Below, one piece after another: positions 44,869 through 54,300 of a DNA stretch of 64,000 bases. Both the position numbers and the translations under genes were made by a program. The stretch comes from JAIESQ01 sp964495375. GTDB taxonomy: Bacteria; Planctomycetota; Planctomycetia; Pirellulales; JAEUIK01. The stretch is taken from assembly GCA_964495375.1 (NCBI GenBank), contig CAZBWM010000035.1, forward strand, positions 1-64,000, given 5' to 3'. The notes beneath the pieces were generated by a model. The model was not told the origin of the DNA, did not search any database, and saw only the letters and a list, made by a program, of their open reading frames with translations. The number at the start of each line of letters is the position of its first letter. The stretch's first letter is position 1.

Positions 44869-47800
44869 TCATTCCACCGCAGGACCGACTTCACCGCGCG
44901 CTTCTGTCGAAATCGGCGCCGCGCTCGTACCGTTACCGCTAGGATCGTTACTTCCCCGTTCCCCCAGCGTCTGGCCCACGGCCGTGAGCCATTCGGCTTC
45001 TGGCGGCGCGAAGGGGCGGAACTTTTCTAATCCACCCTCCTCTTCGCGGTGCAGCAAGGCTCGTCGCTTACCAAGCTGGCTGGCGGTTGGCGTGTCGATC
45101 AGCAGGCTCGAATCGGCCGCGCTCATCTGCAACAGCACGCGCACGGCGAACTGCTTGATCAGTCCGCGTTCGAGCATGCGATTGAAGTTGGTGAGCGTGT
45201 CGCACCAGGTGAGCACGTGGATGCCGAGCGCCGGCCCGTCGCGAAGGATGTCGGCGAACTGCTTGTCTGGCTTGGGCCCCTCACTTTCCCCGCGCCGCGA
45301 GAAGCTGAATTCTTCTTCCTGCCGGCGCAGCTCGCGTAACCGCGGCAGATCGTAGACCGCAAAGATGAGCGGGGGCGCATCGCCCGACGTGCTGCGGCGC
45401 CGCTCGAGCTCGGCGAATACTTCGGCCACAAGCGCCGGGCCTTCGACCGCTGAGCCCACGCGCACTTCATGCGGTAGCGCGCCGGCGAGCGTGCGCAGCG
45501 GTGCGTGCTGGGGGCCGTCGACCGGACCGCCGTCGAGAATTACGAACTTGGCGCCGGGCGCACCGCTTGCCGCACCGCTCGTCGCATCGCCCGGCGGCAG
45601 TTGCGCGGCCAGGCTCACGAGCGCCGCGGTTAGCATTCCGGCGACCGCTTCGTCGTTCTGGCCGATGAACAGCACGTTGGCGGCGTCGCGCCGGGCAAGG
45701 GTGACCGTCGTGGCGTCGGCGATTGCCAGCGGTTCGCCGAGCCAGGCGCGCGGTTGCCTGGGCCCGGTCGGCCAGGTGGTCGCGGTCACCAGCTCGAACA
45801 GGGCTTCGCTGCGCTGCAGCTCGGCCGGCTGCATTCCTTCGAAGACAATCTGCGGGCGGCGTGGCACGGCGGCCGGGCGTTCTTCGGCGAGCCGCTGCGC
45901 TTCGTCCAAGAACACTTCGCGGCGATCGTCGGGCAGCCACACTACCTGAAACGGATGATTCCCTTCGACCAGCCCGTTGGCATCGTTGTAGATCGCTTCG
46001 CCGGGGCGCGAGAGCAACCGCGCGGCAGTGTTGTCTTCGCTCAATATCAAGTGCGCGTCGTTCTCGCTGCATTGCAAGGCAATGCGCACGGCCATCTGCC
46101 CGAGCGTGCTGCGGGCCAGCGAGTAAGCCCCGCCCAAGGTTTGCGAACCGAGATGGACGTGAATGCCAAACGCGCGGCCCTGCCGCACGAGCCGATCCAA
46201 CAAGAGCGAGGCCTCTTGCGCGAGCCGATCGTCGGCGACGAAGAACTCCTGGAACTCGTCGACGATGAACAGGATGCGCGGCAACTGGTTGCCCGCGTCG
46301 CGGAACCCGGCGATATCCTGCACGCCGGCGGCACGAAACCGCTCGCCCCGGTCGTTCATTTCGGCATCGAGCCGCTGCATCACGCTCAGGCCGAACTCGC
46401 GCTCACTTTCGATGGCGACCACCCGGGCGTGCGGCAAATCGTGCGTCACGTAGGTTTTGAACTCGACCCCTTTCTTGAAGTCAATCAGGTACAGCTCCAG
46501 CTCTTCGGGGCTGTAGCGGAGCGCGGCGTTGACGATCAGCGCGTGGAGCAAGGTCGACTTGCCTGAGCCCGTTTTGCCGGCGATCAAGACATGCTGCGCG
46601 GTCCCCTGACCGAGCTTAAGGTGCTGTAACCGCGTGGCGCCGACGCGCCCCAGCGGGATGTCGATCCCGCGGCGGCTGTCGAAAGTCCAGTAACGTTCGC
46701 GCGGCGGAGCGATCGCCTCGAACGGCACTTCGACGCGTTTGGCCCCCACGGCCGCTTGCCCCACTGCGTGCAATACGCGCTTCTGCCAATCGGCCGGCGG
46801 CGGCGGATCGACCACTAGCGGCAAGTGCTTGAAGTCGGGTTCAAGCCAGGCCAGCCGATCGCTCGTGGCGGTGAACACGGTACCATGCTGGGCGAGATCG
46901 TTGGGGCCAATGCCGGCGGGGCGCGGAAGTCGGGCGTCGGCCGACAGCAGCGTGTAGACGCCGCAGCGCGGACCGGTCGCCATGATGCTCAATAACCGTC
47001 GCACGGCAACTTCCGAGAAGCCGGCCGGAAAGTTCGCCACGACCAGAATGCGGAATGGCTCGGCGATCTCGCCTGCCTGAGCGTTGTAGGCCTCGATCGT
47101 GGCGTATTCGTTTCGCAGGTACTTCTGAATGACCGTTTCCATGTGTTCGGTCAAATCGGCCAGCCGCTGCTCGATCTGATGCGATTCGGTCCAGATGCGA
47201 TGGGTGACGAGCGCCTCGTCGAAATCGGCCAGGTGCATGAAGGCGGCGAAGTTCTGCCCCAGCCCGGCGGGGTCGACAATCGTGAATCGCGCCTTGCCCG
47301 GCGGCAGCGTGGTCAGCAGGCGCAGCATCAACACCTGTAGCAGCTCGACGGCGCGCTGGCGGCCGGCGTCTTGTGCTTTGATGTAGACCGAGCCGACTTG
47401 CGGAAAGCCGTAGAGTGCCGGCAGCGCGAACTCGAGCGACTGGCCGGGCGTGTCGGCGCCATCGGCGGTGTTGTTTCCAGTGCCGGCTGACTCACCGAGG
47501 AACGGGCGCACATCGAAGGTCAGGCGGCCAAAGCGCAGGGCACCGGCGTCGAACTGTGGTGCGTGCCAATCGGCCCACGCCCGCGAGTTCCACTCGGGGC
47601 AGCGGCGATCGACTTCGCGGCGGATGGCGGCGATCTCGGCCTTGGCGGCGGCGAGCCCTTGCTGCCAAGCGTCGAGTGTGGCGGCGCGGAGCGTGTTGTA
47701 CTTGTGATCGCCGGCCGCGATCAGTTGTTCGGCGGTTGCCCGGGCGTCGGACTGTTCTTCGTCGCGGCGCCGCCGGGCGTCGAAATGGCGCTGCGCGTGT

Positions 47801-48903
47801 CGATCGGCCGCGCGGCGCTGATCGGATTCGTGCTTGCGGGTGAGATTCTTGAGCCGCTCATCGACGGAGGAGACCAGGCGCGGCAGCTCGGCCTCGCGGC
47901 GGCGCTGGCATTCGACCACGGCCGGCCCATGCTTTTCGACGGCGGCGCGCAGATCGGCTTCGCGCTTGTCGTGAATGTTGCTGCGGCTACGCTTGTTGGC
48001 GGCCTGCGCGCTCACCAGGCTAAGCTGACACCAATCGATGGCGTCGCGCGTCGCTTCGAAGAACGGTTGATAGATCGCAATCGTGTGCTGCCGGGCCAGG
48101 CGGCGGAGCCACACGGCGAGTCCTGCACCGATGACCAGCGCCAACGTGCCCGTTGTCGCGAGCCAAGGGATGAGCGACCAGCCGAACAGCCAGCCGATTG
48201 GTGCGGCCAACAGGGCCGCAGGCCCGACGAACAACCCGGCGAGCCCCGCGCCTGACGTGAGCTTCGGCAGGCTCAGGTCTTTGAGCTCGGTGAGCCTGGT
48301 GGCCGCCACGGTACACGACTCGTCGAGCGCGGCCGCGGGATCGGCGTCGGCGGTCGGTTTGTCGGCCGGCGGCGGGGTGGGCGAATCGGCGACGGCGCTA
48401 CCGACGCTCGCCAGGCCGTAGTGTTCGAGGATGTGAAGCGCTTCCTGCTGGGCGGCTTGAATCGCCTGCAAACGGGCTTGCAGTTGCAACTGCGTTTCGG
48501 CTAACTGCTGCTTGAGCCGCTTGCGGGCACCTTCGTAAACGGTTTGAGCGAGCCAGCGGGCTTCGTCGAACGTGTGCTTGGCCTGCTTCTCTGCCGAGTT
48601 GAGCTCGGCGGTCAAATGCTCGATTGCGGCGCGCCCCTCGTCGGTGGCGGCGCCGCGCTCGGCTTCGAACGCGCTCGACAGCGACGTGCGGGCCGAGTTG
48701 AACTCCTCGTCGGCGGCAGTCGTTTCAGCGGCAAAGCGAGCGTCGCTGTCGGCGAGCGCCGCCTCGAGCCGGGCCTGGGCCGCATCGCGCGCCGCGCGAT
48801 GGGCCGCGCCCTGCGCCACATCGTTTTTGGCGCGCTCCTGGGCCAGCCGCGCCAGCTCGCGCAGAACGGTTCGCTGGCGGTCGACGAGGCTGGGTGCGGT
48901 CAT
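44869..48903 (-). CDS. FtsK/EccC-type membrane ATPase of a WXG100 cluster
   Basis: This 1344-residue protein is the motor-like component of the cluster. Residues 1-170 are coiled coil, two membrane segments lie near 213-270, then another charged helical stretch. Three nucleotide-binding modules follow: a first (about 505-690) with no clear Walker A; a second with GKTGSGKST near residue 775 and LFIVDEF near 879; a third (about 1060-1320) where the P-loop is replaced by FIGQNDEAVAG. The order recalls EccC of type VII secretion, which also has three modules. Start 48903 (MTAPSLVDRQ) is preferred over one 48 bases upstream. Confidence 0.85.
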   Translation of the reverse strand: MTAPSLVDRQRTVLRELARLAQERAKNDVAQGAAHRAARDAAQARLEAALADSDARFAAETTAADEEFNSARTSLSSAFEAERGAATDEGRAAIEHLTAELNSAEKQAKHTFDEARWLAQTVYEGARKRLKQQLAETQLQLQARLQAIQAAQQEALHILEHYGLASVGSAVADSPTPPPADKPTADADPAAALDESCTVAATRLTELKDLSLPKLTSGAGLAGLFVGPAALLAAPIGWLFGWSLIPWLATTGTLALVIGAGLAVWLRRLARQHTIAIYQPFFEATRDAIDWCQLSLVSAQAANKRSRSNIHDKREADLRAAVEKHGPAVVECQRRREAELPRLVSSVDERLKNLTRKHESDQRRAADRHAQRHFDARRRRDEEQSDARATAEQLIAAGDHKYNTLRAATLDAWQQGLAAAKAEIAAIRREVDRRCPEWNSRAWADWHAPQFDAGALRFGRLTFDVRPFLGESAGTGNNTADGADTPGQSLEFALPALYGFPQVGSVYIKAQDAGRQRAVELLQVLMLRLLTTLPPGKARFTIVDPAGLGQNFAAFMHLADFDEALVTHRIWTESHQIEQRLADLTEHMETVIQKYLRNEYATIEAYNAQAGEIAEPFRILVVANFPAGFSEVAVRRLLSIMATGPRCGVYTLLSADARLPRPAGIGPNDLAQHGTVFTATSDRLAWLEPDFKHLPLVVDPPPPADWQKRVLHAVGQAAVGAKRVEVPFEAIAPPRERYWTFDSRRGIDIPLGRVGATRLQHLKLGQGTAQHVLIAGKTGSGKSTLLHALIVNAALRYSPEELELYLIDFKKGVEFKTYVTHDLPHARVVAIESEREFGLSVMQRLDAEMNDRGERFRAAGVQDIAGFRDAGNQLPRILFIVDEFQEFFVADDRLAQEASLLLDRLVRQGRAFGIHVHLGSQTLGGAYSLARSTLGQMAVRIALQCSENDAHLILSEDNTAARLLSRPGEAIYNDANGLVEGNHPFQVVWLPDDRREVFLDEAQRLAEERPAAVPRRPQIVFEGMQPAELQRSEALFELVTATTWPTGPRQPRAWLGEPLAIADATTVTLARRDAANVLFIGQNDEAVAGMLTAALVSLAAQLPPGDATSGAASGAPGAKFVILDGGPVDGPQHAPLRTLAGALPHEVRVGSAVEGPALVAEVFAELERRRSTSGDAPPLIFAVYDLPRLRELRRQEEEFSFSRRGESEGPKPDKQFADILRDGPALGIHVLTWCDTLTNFNRMLERGLIKQFAVRVLLQMSAADSSLLIDTPTASQLGKRRALLHREEEGGLEKFRPFAPPEAEWLTAVGQTLGERGSNDPSGNGTSAAPISTEARGEVGPAVE

Positions 48904-49055
48904 CCGGATGCGAAACCCTGTGTGCGGAATCCGAGGGGGGCCAGCCTGCATGGCCGGTAAAACGAGTCTACCTCACCCGGCCTGCGCAGGCGATGCAAAG
49001 TGAGCCACCCGGCGACCCTAGGAAATAGCGGGCCAGCGCGAGGAACGCACCGGCG

Positions 49056-49283
49056 TCACTCGTCACGGTCGCGACAATCCTGCTCGGCCTTCGTGAGCAC
49101 CTCGGAAAGTTGATCGATGGCCCGCAGCGCCGCGGCAATGCACGGTTCGAGCGGTGCGATGTAGTCGCGCTGGAAATCACGACTGACCGAGTCGTTCCAG
49201 CCGGTCTGCACTTCTTCCCAGGCGAGGCCGAGCTTCTGCGCCGCGTGCCGTAGTTTCGCCTTACCGTCGTAAAGATGGCTCAC
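49056..49283 (-). CDS. Small WXG-like helical protein
   Basis: This 75-residue protein starts with GTG, overlapping the stop of the preceding gene by four bases. It has two helices around GWNDSVSRDFQRDYIAPLEP, a WxD turn reminiscent of the WXG motif. Length (75) is slightly short for WXG100. Coupled to the coiled-coil gene by overlap and lying 152 bases before the ATPase, it is probably a substrate or chaperone-like partner of the ATPase. Confidence 0.7.
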   Translation of the reverse strand: MSHLYDGKAKLRHAAQKLGLAWEEVQTGWNDSVSRDFQRDYIAPLEPCIAAALRAIDQLSEVLTKAEQDCRDRDE

Positions 49284-49981
49284 GGCTCGCGTCCTTTCGC
49301 AGTGTCGCTCTCGCTCGGTGATGCAGCGGTCGGTGATGCGCTGGATGGTGCGGCAGTGGGTGACGCAGGCGGTGAGTTCGTCGGCGACACCGCCGGTCCC
49401 TGGGGCGGGGCCAGCACGTCGGCTGGCTGACCAGCGCTCATGCTCGTGGTGTCGCGCGTGCTCGCCTCGCGCGGCGGCGCGGCCGCGGACAATTCCGGCG
49501 GCGCTACCTGCGAGTATTCGATCAGCCGCGCGATCGAGCGATCCATCTCGGCGAGCGCCCTGGGCATATCCAAGGCCAGCGCGCTGCCGAGCGGTTCCGA
49601 GTGCGCTTGAAAATCGAGAATTGCTTCTTCGACAATCGTCATCCAGCGCTTCACGGCGGAGAGCTTTTCCTCGGCTTCTTCCAGGCGGCGCTTGGCCAGC
49701 GCCACCAGCTTCTTTTCTTGATGGCAGCTCGGCACGTGGTGGGCGTCGACCGTGGCCGACAGGCAGCGGTGCAAGTCGCTTTTGGCTTCGGCCAACTGTT
49801 CGTCGCGAACGCGAATCTGCCGCTGCCAGTACTTGAACTGCTCGCCGAGCCAGTTCAAGAAGCGTTCGGCGTCAGCCCGCACGGTGGCCAGCGACTGCCC
49901 GGCCTGGTCGGTGAAGATGACCAGCGCAGCGCGAAATTGCTCGAGCCCTTCGATCGACTGCACGCGGACGTTGGGACTCAT
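49280..49981 (-). CDS. Coiled-coil protein with Pro/Ser/Ala-rich tail
   Basis: This 233-residue protein has long charged helices (about residues 10-150) and a low-complexity Pro/Ser/Ala tail from residue 160. No characterised family is recognised. The start at 49981 follows the WXG100 stop by 25 bases; its end overlaps the next start by four bases. The tight spacing indicates one operon with the WXG proteins, and it could be a secreted substrate (long LXG-like helical N-terminus) or a structural part. Confidence 0.75.
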   Translation of the reverse strand: MSPNVRVQSIEGLEQFRAALVIFTDQAGQSLATVRADAERFLNWLGEQFKYWQRQIRVRDEQLAEAKSDLHRCLSATVDAHHVPSCHQEKKLVALAKRRLEEAEEKLSAVKRWMTIVEEAILDFQAHSEPLGSALALDMPRALAEMDRSIARLIEYSQVAPPELSAAAPPREASTRDTTSMSAGQPADVLAPPQGPAVSPTNSPPASPTAAPSSASPTAASPSESDTAKGREP

Positions 49982-50006
49982 CGTGCTGGGCTCACAATAT
50001 CGGGGC

Positions 50007-50279
50007 TCACCGCTGCCGGAGGTAATCGTCGAGGCGATCGGCCTTGCGCAACAGGAACGGCACGTGCTCTTCGACCGCTTCGACAAAGTCGGCGATCGAC
50101 CGCATCGTGCGCTCGAACTCTTCGCCGAACCGCTGGTGCTCCTTGTCGCGCCAGGTTTCGCCCAGCGACAGGAACTGCCCGTGCAGGGCGATCATCTGCC
50201 CCTGCAATTCGCTGTTGAAGCGTTTGAGGTTGTTGGCGAACCGGCGCAGTTCTTCGGGATCGGCGTGTGCTTGCGACAT
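50007..50279 (-). CDS. WXG100 family protein (EsxA-like)
   Basis: This 90-residue protein has the WXG100 size and two-helix form: helix 1 (DPEELRRFANNLKRFNSELQGQMIALHGQFLSLG), a turn with ETWRDKEHQRF holding the W-x-D/G position, then helix 2 (EEFERTMRSIADFVEAVEEHVPFLLRKADRLDDYL). Proteins of this family are small exported dimers handled by EccC/YukBA ATPases. It begins the four-gene run with the FtsK/EccC-type ATPase. No signal peptide is present, as expected. Confidence 0.8.
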   Translation of the reverse strand: MSQAHADPEELRRFANNLKRFNSELQGQMIALHGQFLSLGETWRDKEHQRFGEEFERTMRSIADFVEAVEEHVPFLLRKADRLDDYLRQR

Positions 50280-50382
50280 GTTGATCTCGCTTGTTCGGTG
50301 GGGACCGGCGGTCCAATCGAAGTTTAGGCCGGTGGTGGGACGGCGGGTAGTGGGTCGGCAGTACCGCGGTCGTCCGCCGAAC

Positions 50383-50451
50383 GGTGTCGGGAACCGATTC
50401 AAACGACAGGTGTCCAATGGATGGCATTCACTTGAATCGGTTCCTGACACC
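50383..50451. repeat. 69-bp palindromic repeat, copy 2
   Basis: Arms of 20 bases at 50383-50402 and 50432-50451 differ by a single base from perfect complementarity, with a 29-base spacer that also holds CCAAT at positions 12-16. It lies in the region ahead of the WXG100 operon, downstream of the Nudix gene. Confidence 0.9.
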
Positions 50452-50486
50452 GATCGGGCAGCGATTCGCTCAAGGCACACGTAATC

Positions 50487-50588
50487 GGAACGGCCGACGA
50501 ATAACTTCCTGTTCTCCTGGCCCCCTCACCGTACCCTCTCCCGCGAGGGGAGAGGGGAATATGAGAGAAGTTAATCGCCGGCCGTTCT
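50487..50588. repeat. 102-bp element with 22-bp inverted ends, copy 2
   Basis: The same length as copy 1, with slightly diverged ends (GGAACGGCCGACGAATAACT...) and the CCCCTCACC / CTCTCCCGCGAGGGGAGAGGGG core. It directly abuts the TAA stop codon of the Nudix gene at 50589. Confidence 0.88.
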
Positions 50589-51113
50589 TTATCGTCGCAC
50601 AAAGTACAACCCCGTGTAGACCGTGGCGGCGATCATGCGGCCGGCGGCCACTTGTTCGGCTAGCCAGCGATCAACGTCCGCCAAGGGCACTTCGTGCACT
50701 GTGATCTGCTCATGGTGATCGCCACCGCCGGCCCCGACGCGGCGCAGCCCGTGCGCGACGAACAGGGTGACCGTTTCGCTGGTCAGTCCGGCGGACGTCG
50801 AGAAGGTGCCGACCAGTTCGAGCCGCTCGGCCGCGTAGCCGGTCTCTTCGATTAATTCACGATGGGCGGCCGTGGCCAGCGGTTCGCCGGCGTCGTCGGG
50901 CAGGTCGCCGACGAGCCCGGCCGGCAGTTCAATCGCCACCTGACCGAGCGGAATGCGGAACTGCTCGACAAAGATCACCCGGTTCTCGGGCGTAACCGCC
51001 ACGATCATTACGGCCCCGCTGGCGACCGTACGCTCGGCGTATTCCCAGTGGCCGCGGCTGACGAGCCGCAGGTGCTTGCCCGAGGCGAGCGTAATCGGTG
51101 GATGGTCTGTCAT
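50589..51113 (-). CDS. Nudix hydrolase, ADP-ribose pyrophosphatase-like
   Basis: This 174-residue protein carries the Nudix box EPLATAAHRELIEETGY near residues 80-98 (E-x7-RExxEExG), with the upstream Gly region somewhat changed. The family hydrolyses nucleoside diphosphates linked to another group, such as ADP-ribose. The start at 51113 (MTDHPPITL) is the likely one; an upstream frame is rejected. It ends at the inverted-repeat element. Confidence 0.88.
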   Translation of the reverse strand: MTDHPPITLASGKHLRLVSRGHWEYAERTVASGAVMIVAVTPENRVIFVEQFRIPLGQVAIELPAGLVGDLPDDAGEPLATAAHRELIEETGYAAERLELVGTFSTSAGLTSETVTLFVAHGLRRVGAGGGDHHEQITVHEVPLADVDRWLAEQVAAGRMIAATVYTGLYFVRR

Positions 51114-51189
51114 GCGAAAGTGCTTCTTCGGAAATCGCAGCAAGTAAGTTGTTGTCGATGGATGTCTTACGAATGGCTGAGCCGCAAGA

Positions 51190-51220
51190 GCTAGCGCGCG
51201 GGACAAGTCCCGCGGCTAAC
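51190..51220. repeat. 31-bp palindromic repeat
   Basis: Unit GCTAGCGCGCGGGACAAGTC...CCGCGGCTAAC matches the pair near 11780-11864 and the copy at 57807-57837. It lies upstream of the Nudix start. Confidence 0.85.
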
Positions 51221-51340
51221 AAGTCACGGTACCGGCCTCCGTACCGGCAAATGTAACAGCCCCGACGTTTTTCCGCCTTACCCCTCAGGAGCGCCGAGCA
51301 TTTCAGAAAGCCGCCACACCCTGCCTGGAGGGACCCCCGC

Positions 51341-54300
51341 GTGATCTCCCCCGCACGAGCACTCGACGACACCGTCGAATACATCGAGACCACCCCCCAA
51401 GCCACGCACGCGAACAACCGCATTACGCCGCACTTGGCCGCGGCACGAGCATTCGAGACAAGCACGCCTGCCACCGATTCCGGTACCGCCGAACCGTCTG
51501 CGACTACGGCTTTTTCCGCCACGGCCGACGAATTGCCCGTCGTGCTGCAACTGCTGGCCGCCGAGCCGCGTGCCGAGCTGACCGCACATCTGACCCGCCG
51601 CACGAACAAGTCGGGGGAGACCCTGGCACAAGTCGGCGAGCGATGCCGGACCGTCTGGTTCATCGCCCGCGGACTGGTTGACGTGCAGTTCGCCTCGGCG
51701 ATGGTTCACTCGCTCGGCATGCCAGGCCCGATCTTGCGCGCCGGCGATTGCTATGGCAGCCACGCGTTGGATTCGGCCGCCACGCACAGCGTCACTCTGA
51801 CCGCGATGGCCGACACTGAGATTTGGGAGTTGCCCGGCGAGGCGCTTCGCGCGACTTGCACGAATCACGATAGCTGCCTTGATTGGTATGAGAACATTCT
51901 CAGCCGGCGGATGGTCGCCGGTGTGCTGGTGCGGATGGCCCAATTGCATCCGGCAGCCGCGCCGCAATTGGCGCAGCTCGCCAAGCGTCTGTTACCGATC
52001 GACGTGACCTCGGGCCAGTCGATCGTGAAAGCCGGCGAGCCGGTGACGGCGCTACAGATCATTGAAACCGGTGAGCTCGTGGCCGTGCCGCCGACCGGAG
52101 TGCAGTTCATGGGACGCGGCGCCGTGGAGCTTGGCCCCGGCAGCGTGGTGTCGGCAACCAGCTACTGCCTGCGAACCGCGGCCGCGGTCGACGTGACCGC
52201 CGTGATGGACAGCCGACTCTACGTATTGCCAGCCGAAGCTTGTTCGCCGGCGGACCTCGAAGTTATTCGCGCAGCGCTCGGCCAGTTGATCGCGCTGGGA
52301 CTCGACGTGCAGCCGGCTGGTTCGGCAGGCGCGGAGATCGATCGCTCGTGCGTCGTTTTCAACGGCGAAGGAACCGAGATTGAGTTAGGCGACGCGTCGC
52401 AGCCCGGCTGGTGGCAGCGGGTTCCGCATCGTCGCCAGCGCGAGGAAATGGATTGCGGCGCGGCCTGCTTGCGGATGGTCCACTCCTACTACGGTCATGA
52501 AGTTGGCGATCGCGAAGCCCGGCAACTGGCCCGCGTGTCGCGCTATGGCACCTCGCTGGCCGACCTGAGCGAGGCTGCCGAGCGGTTGGGTTACTTGCCG
52601 GTCGGCGTGGAAGTGCCCGACGCCGACGCGCTGAGCAACGTGCAACTGCCGGCGATCGCGCACGTCGATAAGAATCACTTTGTGGTGGTGTGGCGCGTCT
52701 CGGCTCGGCATGTCGAAGTCGGCGATCCGGCGCTCGGCCGCACGAAGATGTCGCGGGGGGCGTTCGTCGAACGATTCGGCGGCTTCCTCCTTTTGGTACG
52801 ACCGACCGACACCACGGGCAAGACGCCGGCGGCCAAACAAGTCGCCGAACAAGCGGCGCCCTCGACCAGCGTGTGGCGCAAGCTGCTGCCATTCGCGCGT
52901 CCGCATCTGGGCACATTCGGGTACGTGCTGCTGGCTTCGGCCCTGTTGCAGTTATTCGGCCTGGCTGGCCCGATGCTCACGCAGGTGATCATCGACCGGG
53001 TGATCGGCCACGGCGAGGTGCGGCTGTTGCCGATCGCCTTCGGCGGCTTGCTGCTGACGACCGTGTTCGGCGCGATCGTCGGTTTCGCTCGCAGCCAGTT
53101 GATGCTGCACGCCTCGCTGGCCATGCAGCGCACCCTGATGGAAACGGTTTATCAGCGGATGCTGTCGCTGGCCCACTCATTCTTCTCGCGATTCACCACG
53201 GGCGACCTGGTGCGTCGCTTCGGCGAAGTCGACGAGGTGCGGCAGTTCTTCACGAGCCATGCCATTTCGTCGTTGGTCGACGTGCTGATGGTCGCCACCT
53301 ACATGGTCGTGCTGCTGTGGATGCAGCCGGCGATGGCTGGCATCTTCATCGCGATCCTGGTCGTGGGGGCCGTCACGTCGATCCTGATTGCCCGACCCGT
53401 CCGCAGTCACACCAAGCTGCACGTGCAGAAGTTTTCCCGCGTGAACACGCACGTAATCGACTCGTTCAAAGGAATCGACCCGGTCAAAGCGATGAGCCTG
53501 GAGCGGCCCTTCCGCCGCTGGTTCGGCGATCTGCTGCGGCCCTCGATCGAATACGGCCGCCGCGCCGCGACCTGGTCGCTGGCGTCGGGCGTGGCCATCC
53601 AACTGCTCGATGGCATCAACTCAGGCGTCGTGCTGTGGCGCGGCACGTCGCTGGTGCTGGCCGGCGCGATGACGGTTGGCCAGATGATGGCCTTCCTGAT
53701 GCTCAGCCGGCAGTTGGCCGCGCCGGTGCTGCGATTGCTCGAACAGTGGGACGACTTTCAACGCACCGTGGTCAGCCTGGAGCGCGTCGGCGATTTGCTC
53801 GAAGAAACCTCGGAGCGCGATCACCAGGAAAGCCGGGGCGCGATGCTCAAGTTGCCCAACCCGCGTGGCGCCATCCGGCTGGAGAACCTCAGCTTCTCTT
53901 ACACTCGCGATCCCAAGGATTCGAGCCGCCGCGTGATCGATACCATGGACCTGGAGATCAAGCCGGGCGAGGTGGTGGGGATCGTCGGCCGCTCGGGCTG
54001 CGGCAAAAGCACGTTGGCTCGGCTGCTGCTGCGGTTTGAAGAACCGACCAGTGGTCGCATCCTGCTCGACGGCATTCACCTGCGCGATCTCGACCCTGAA
54101 GCCTTGCGGCAGCAGATCGGCCTGGTGACGCAAGATGCCGTGCTCTATAGCGGCACGATCCGCGACAACATTCTCTGTGGGCGGCAGGAAGTGAGTGAGG
54201 AAGACATGGTTCGCGCGGCTCAGGCGGCCGGCGCCTACGACTTCATCAGCGAGCTGCCGTATGGCTTCGAGACCCGCATCGGCGATCAAGGGATGAAGCT

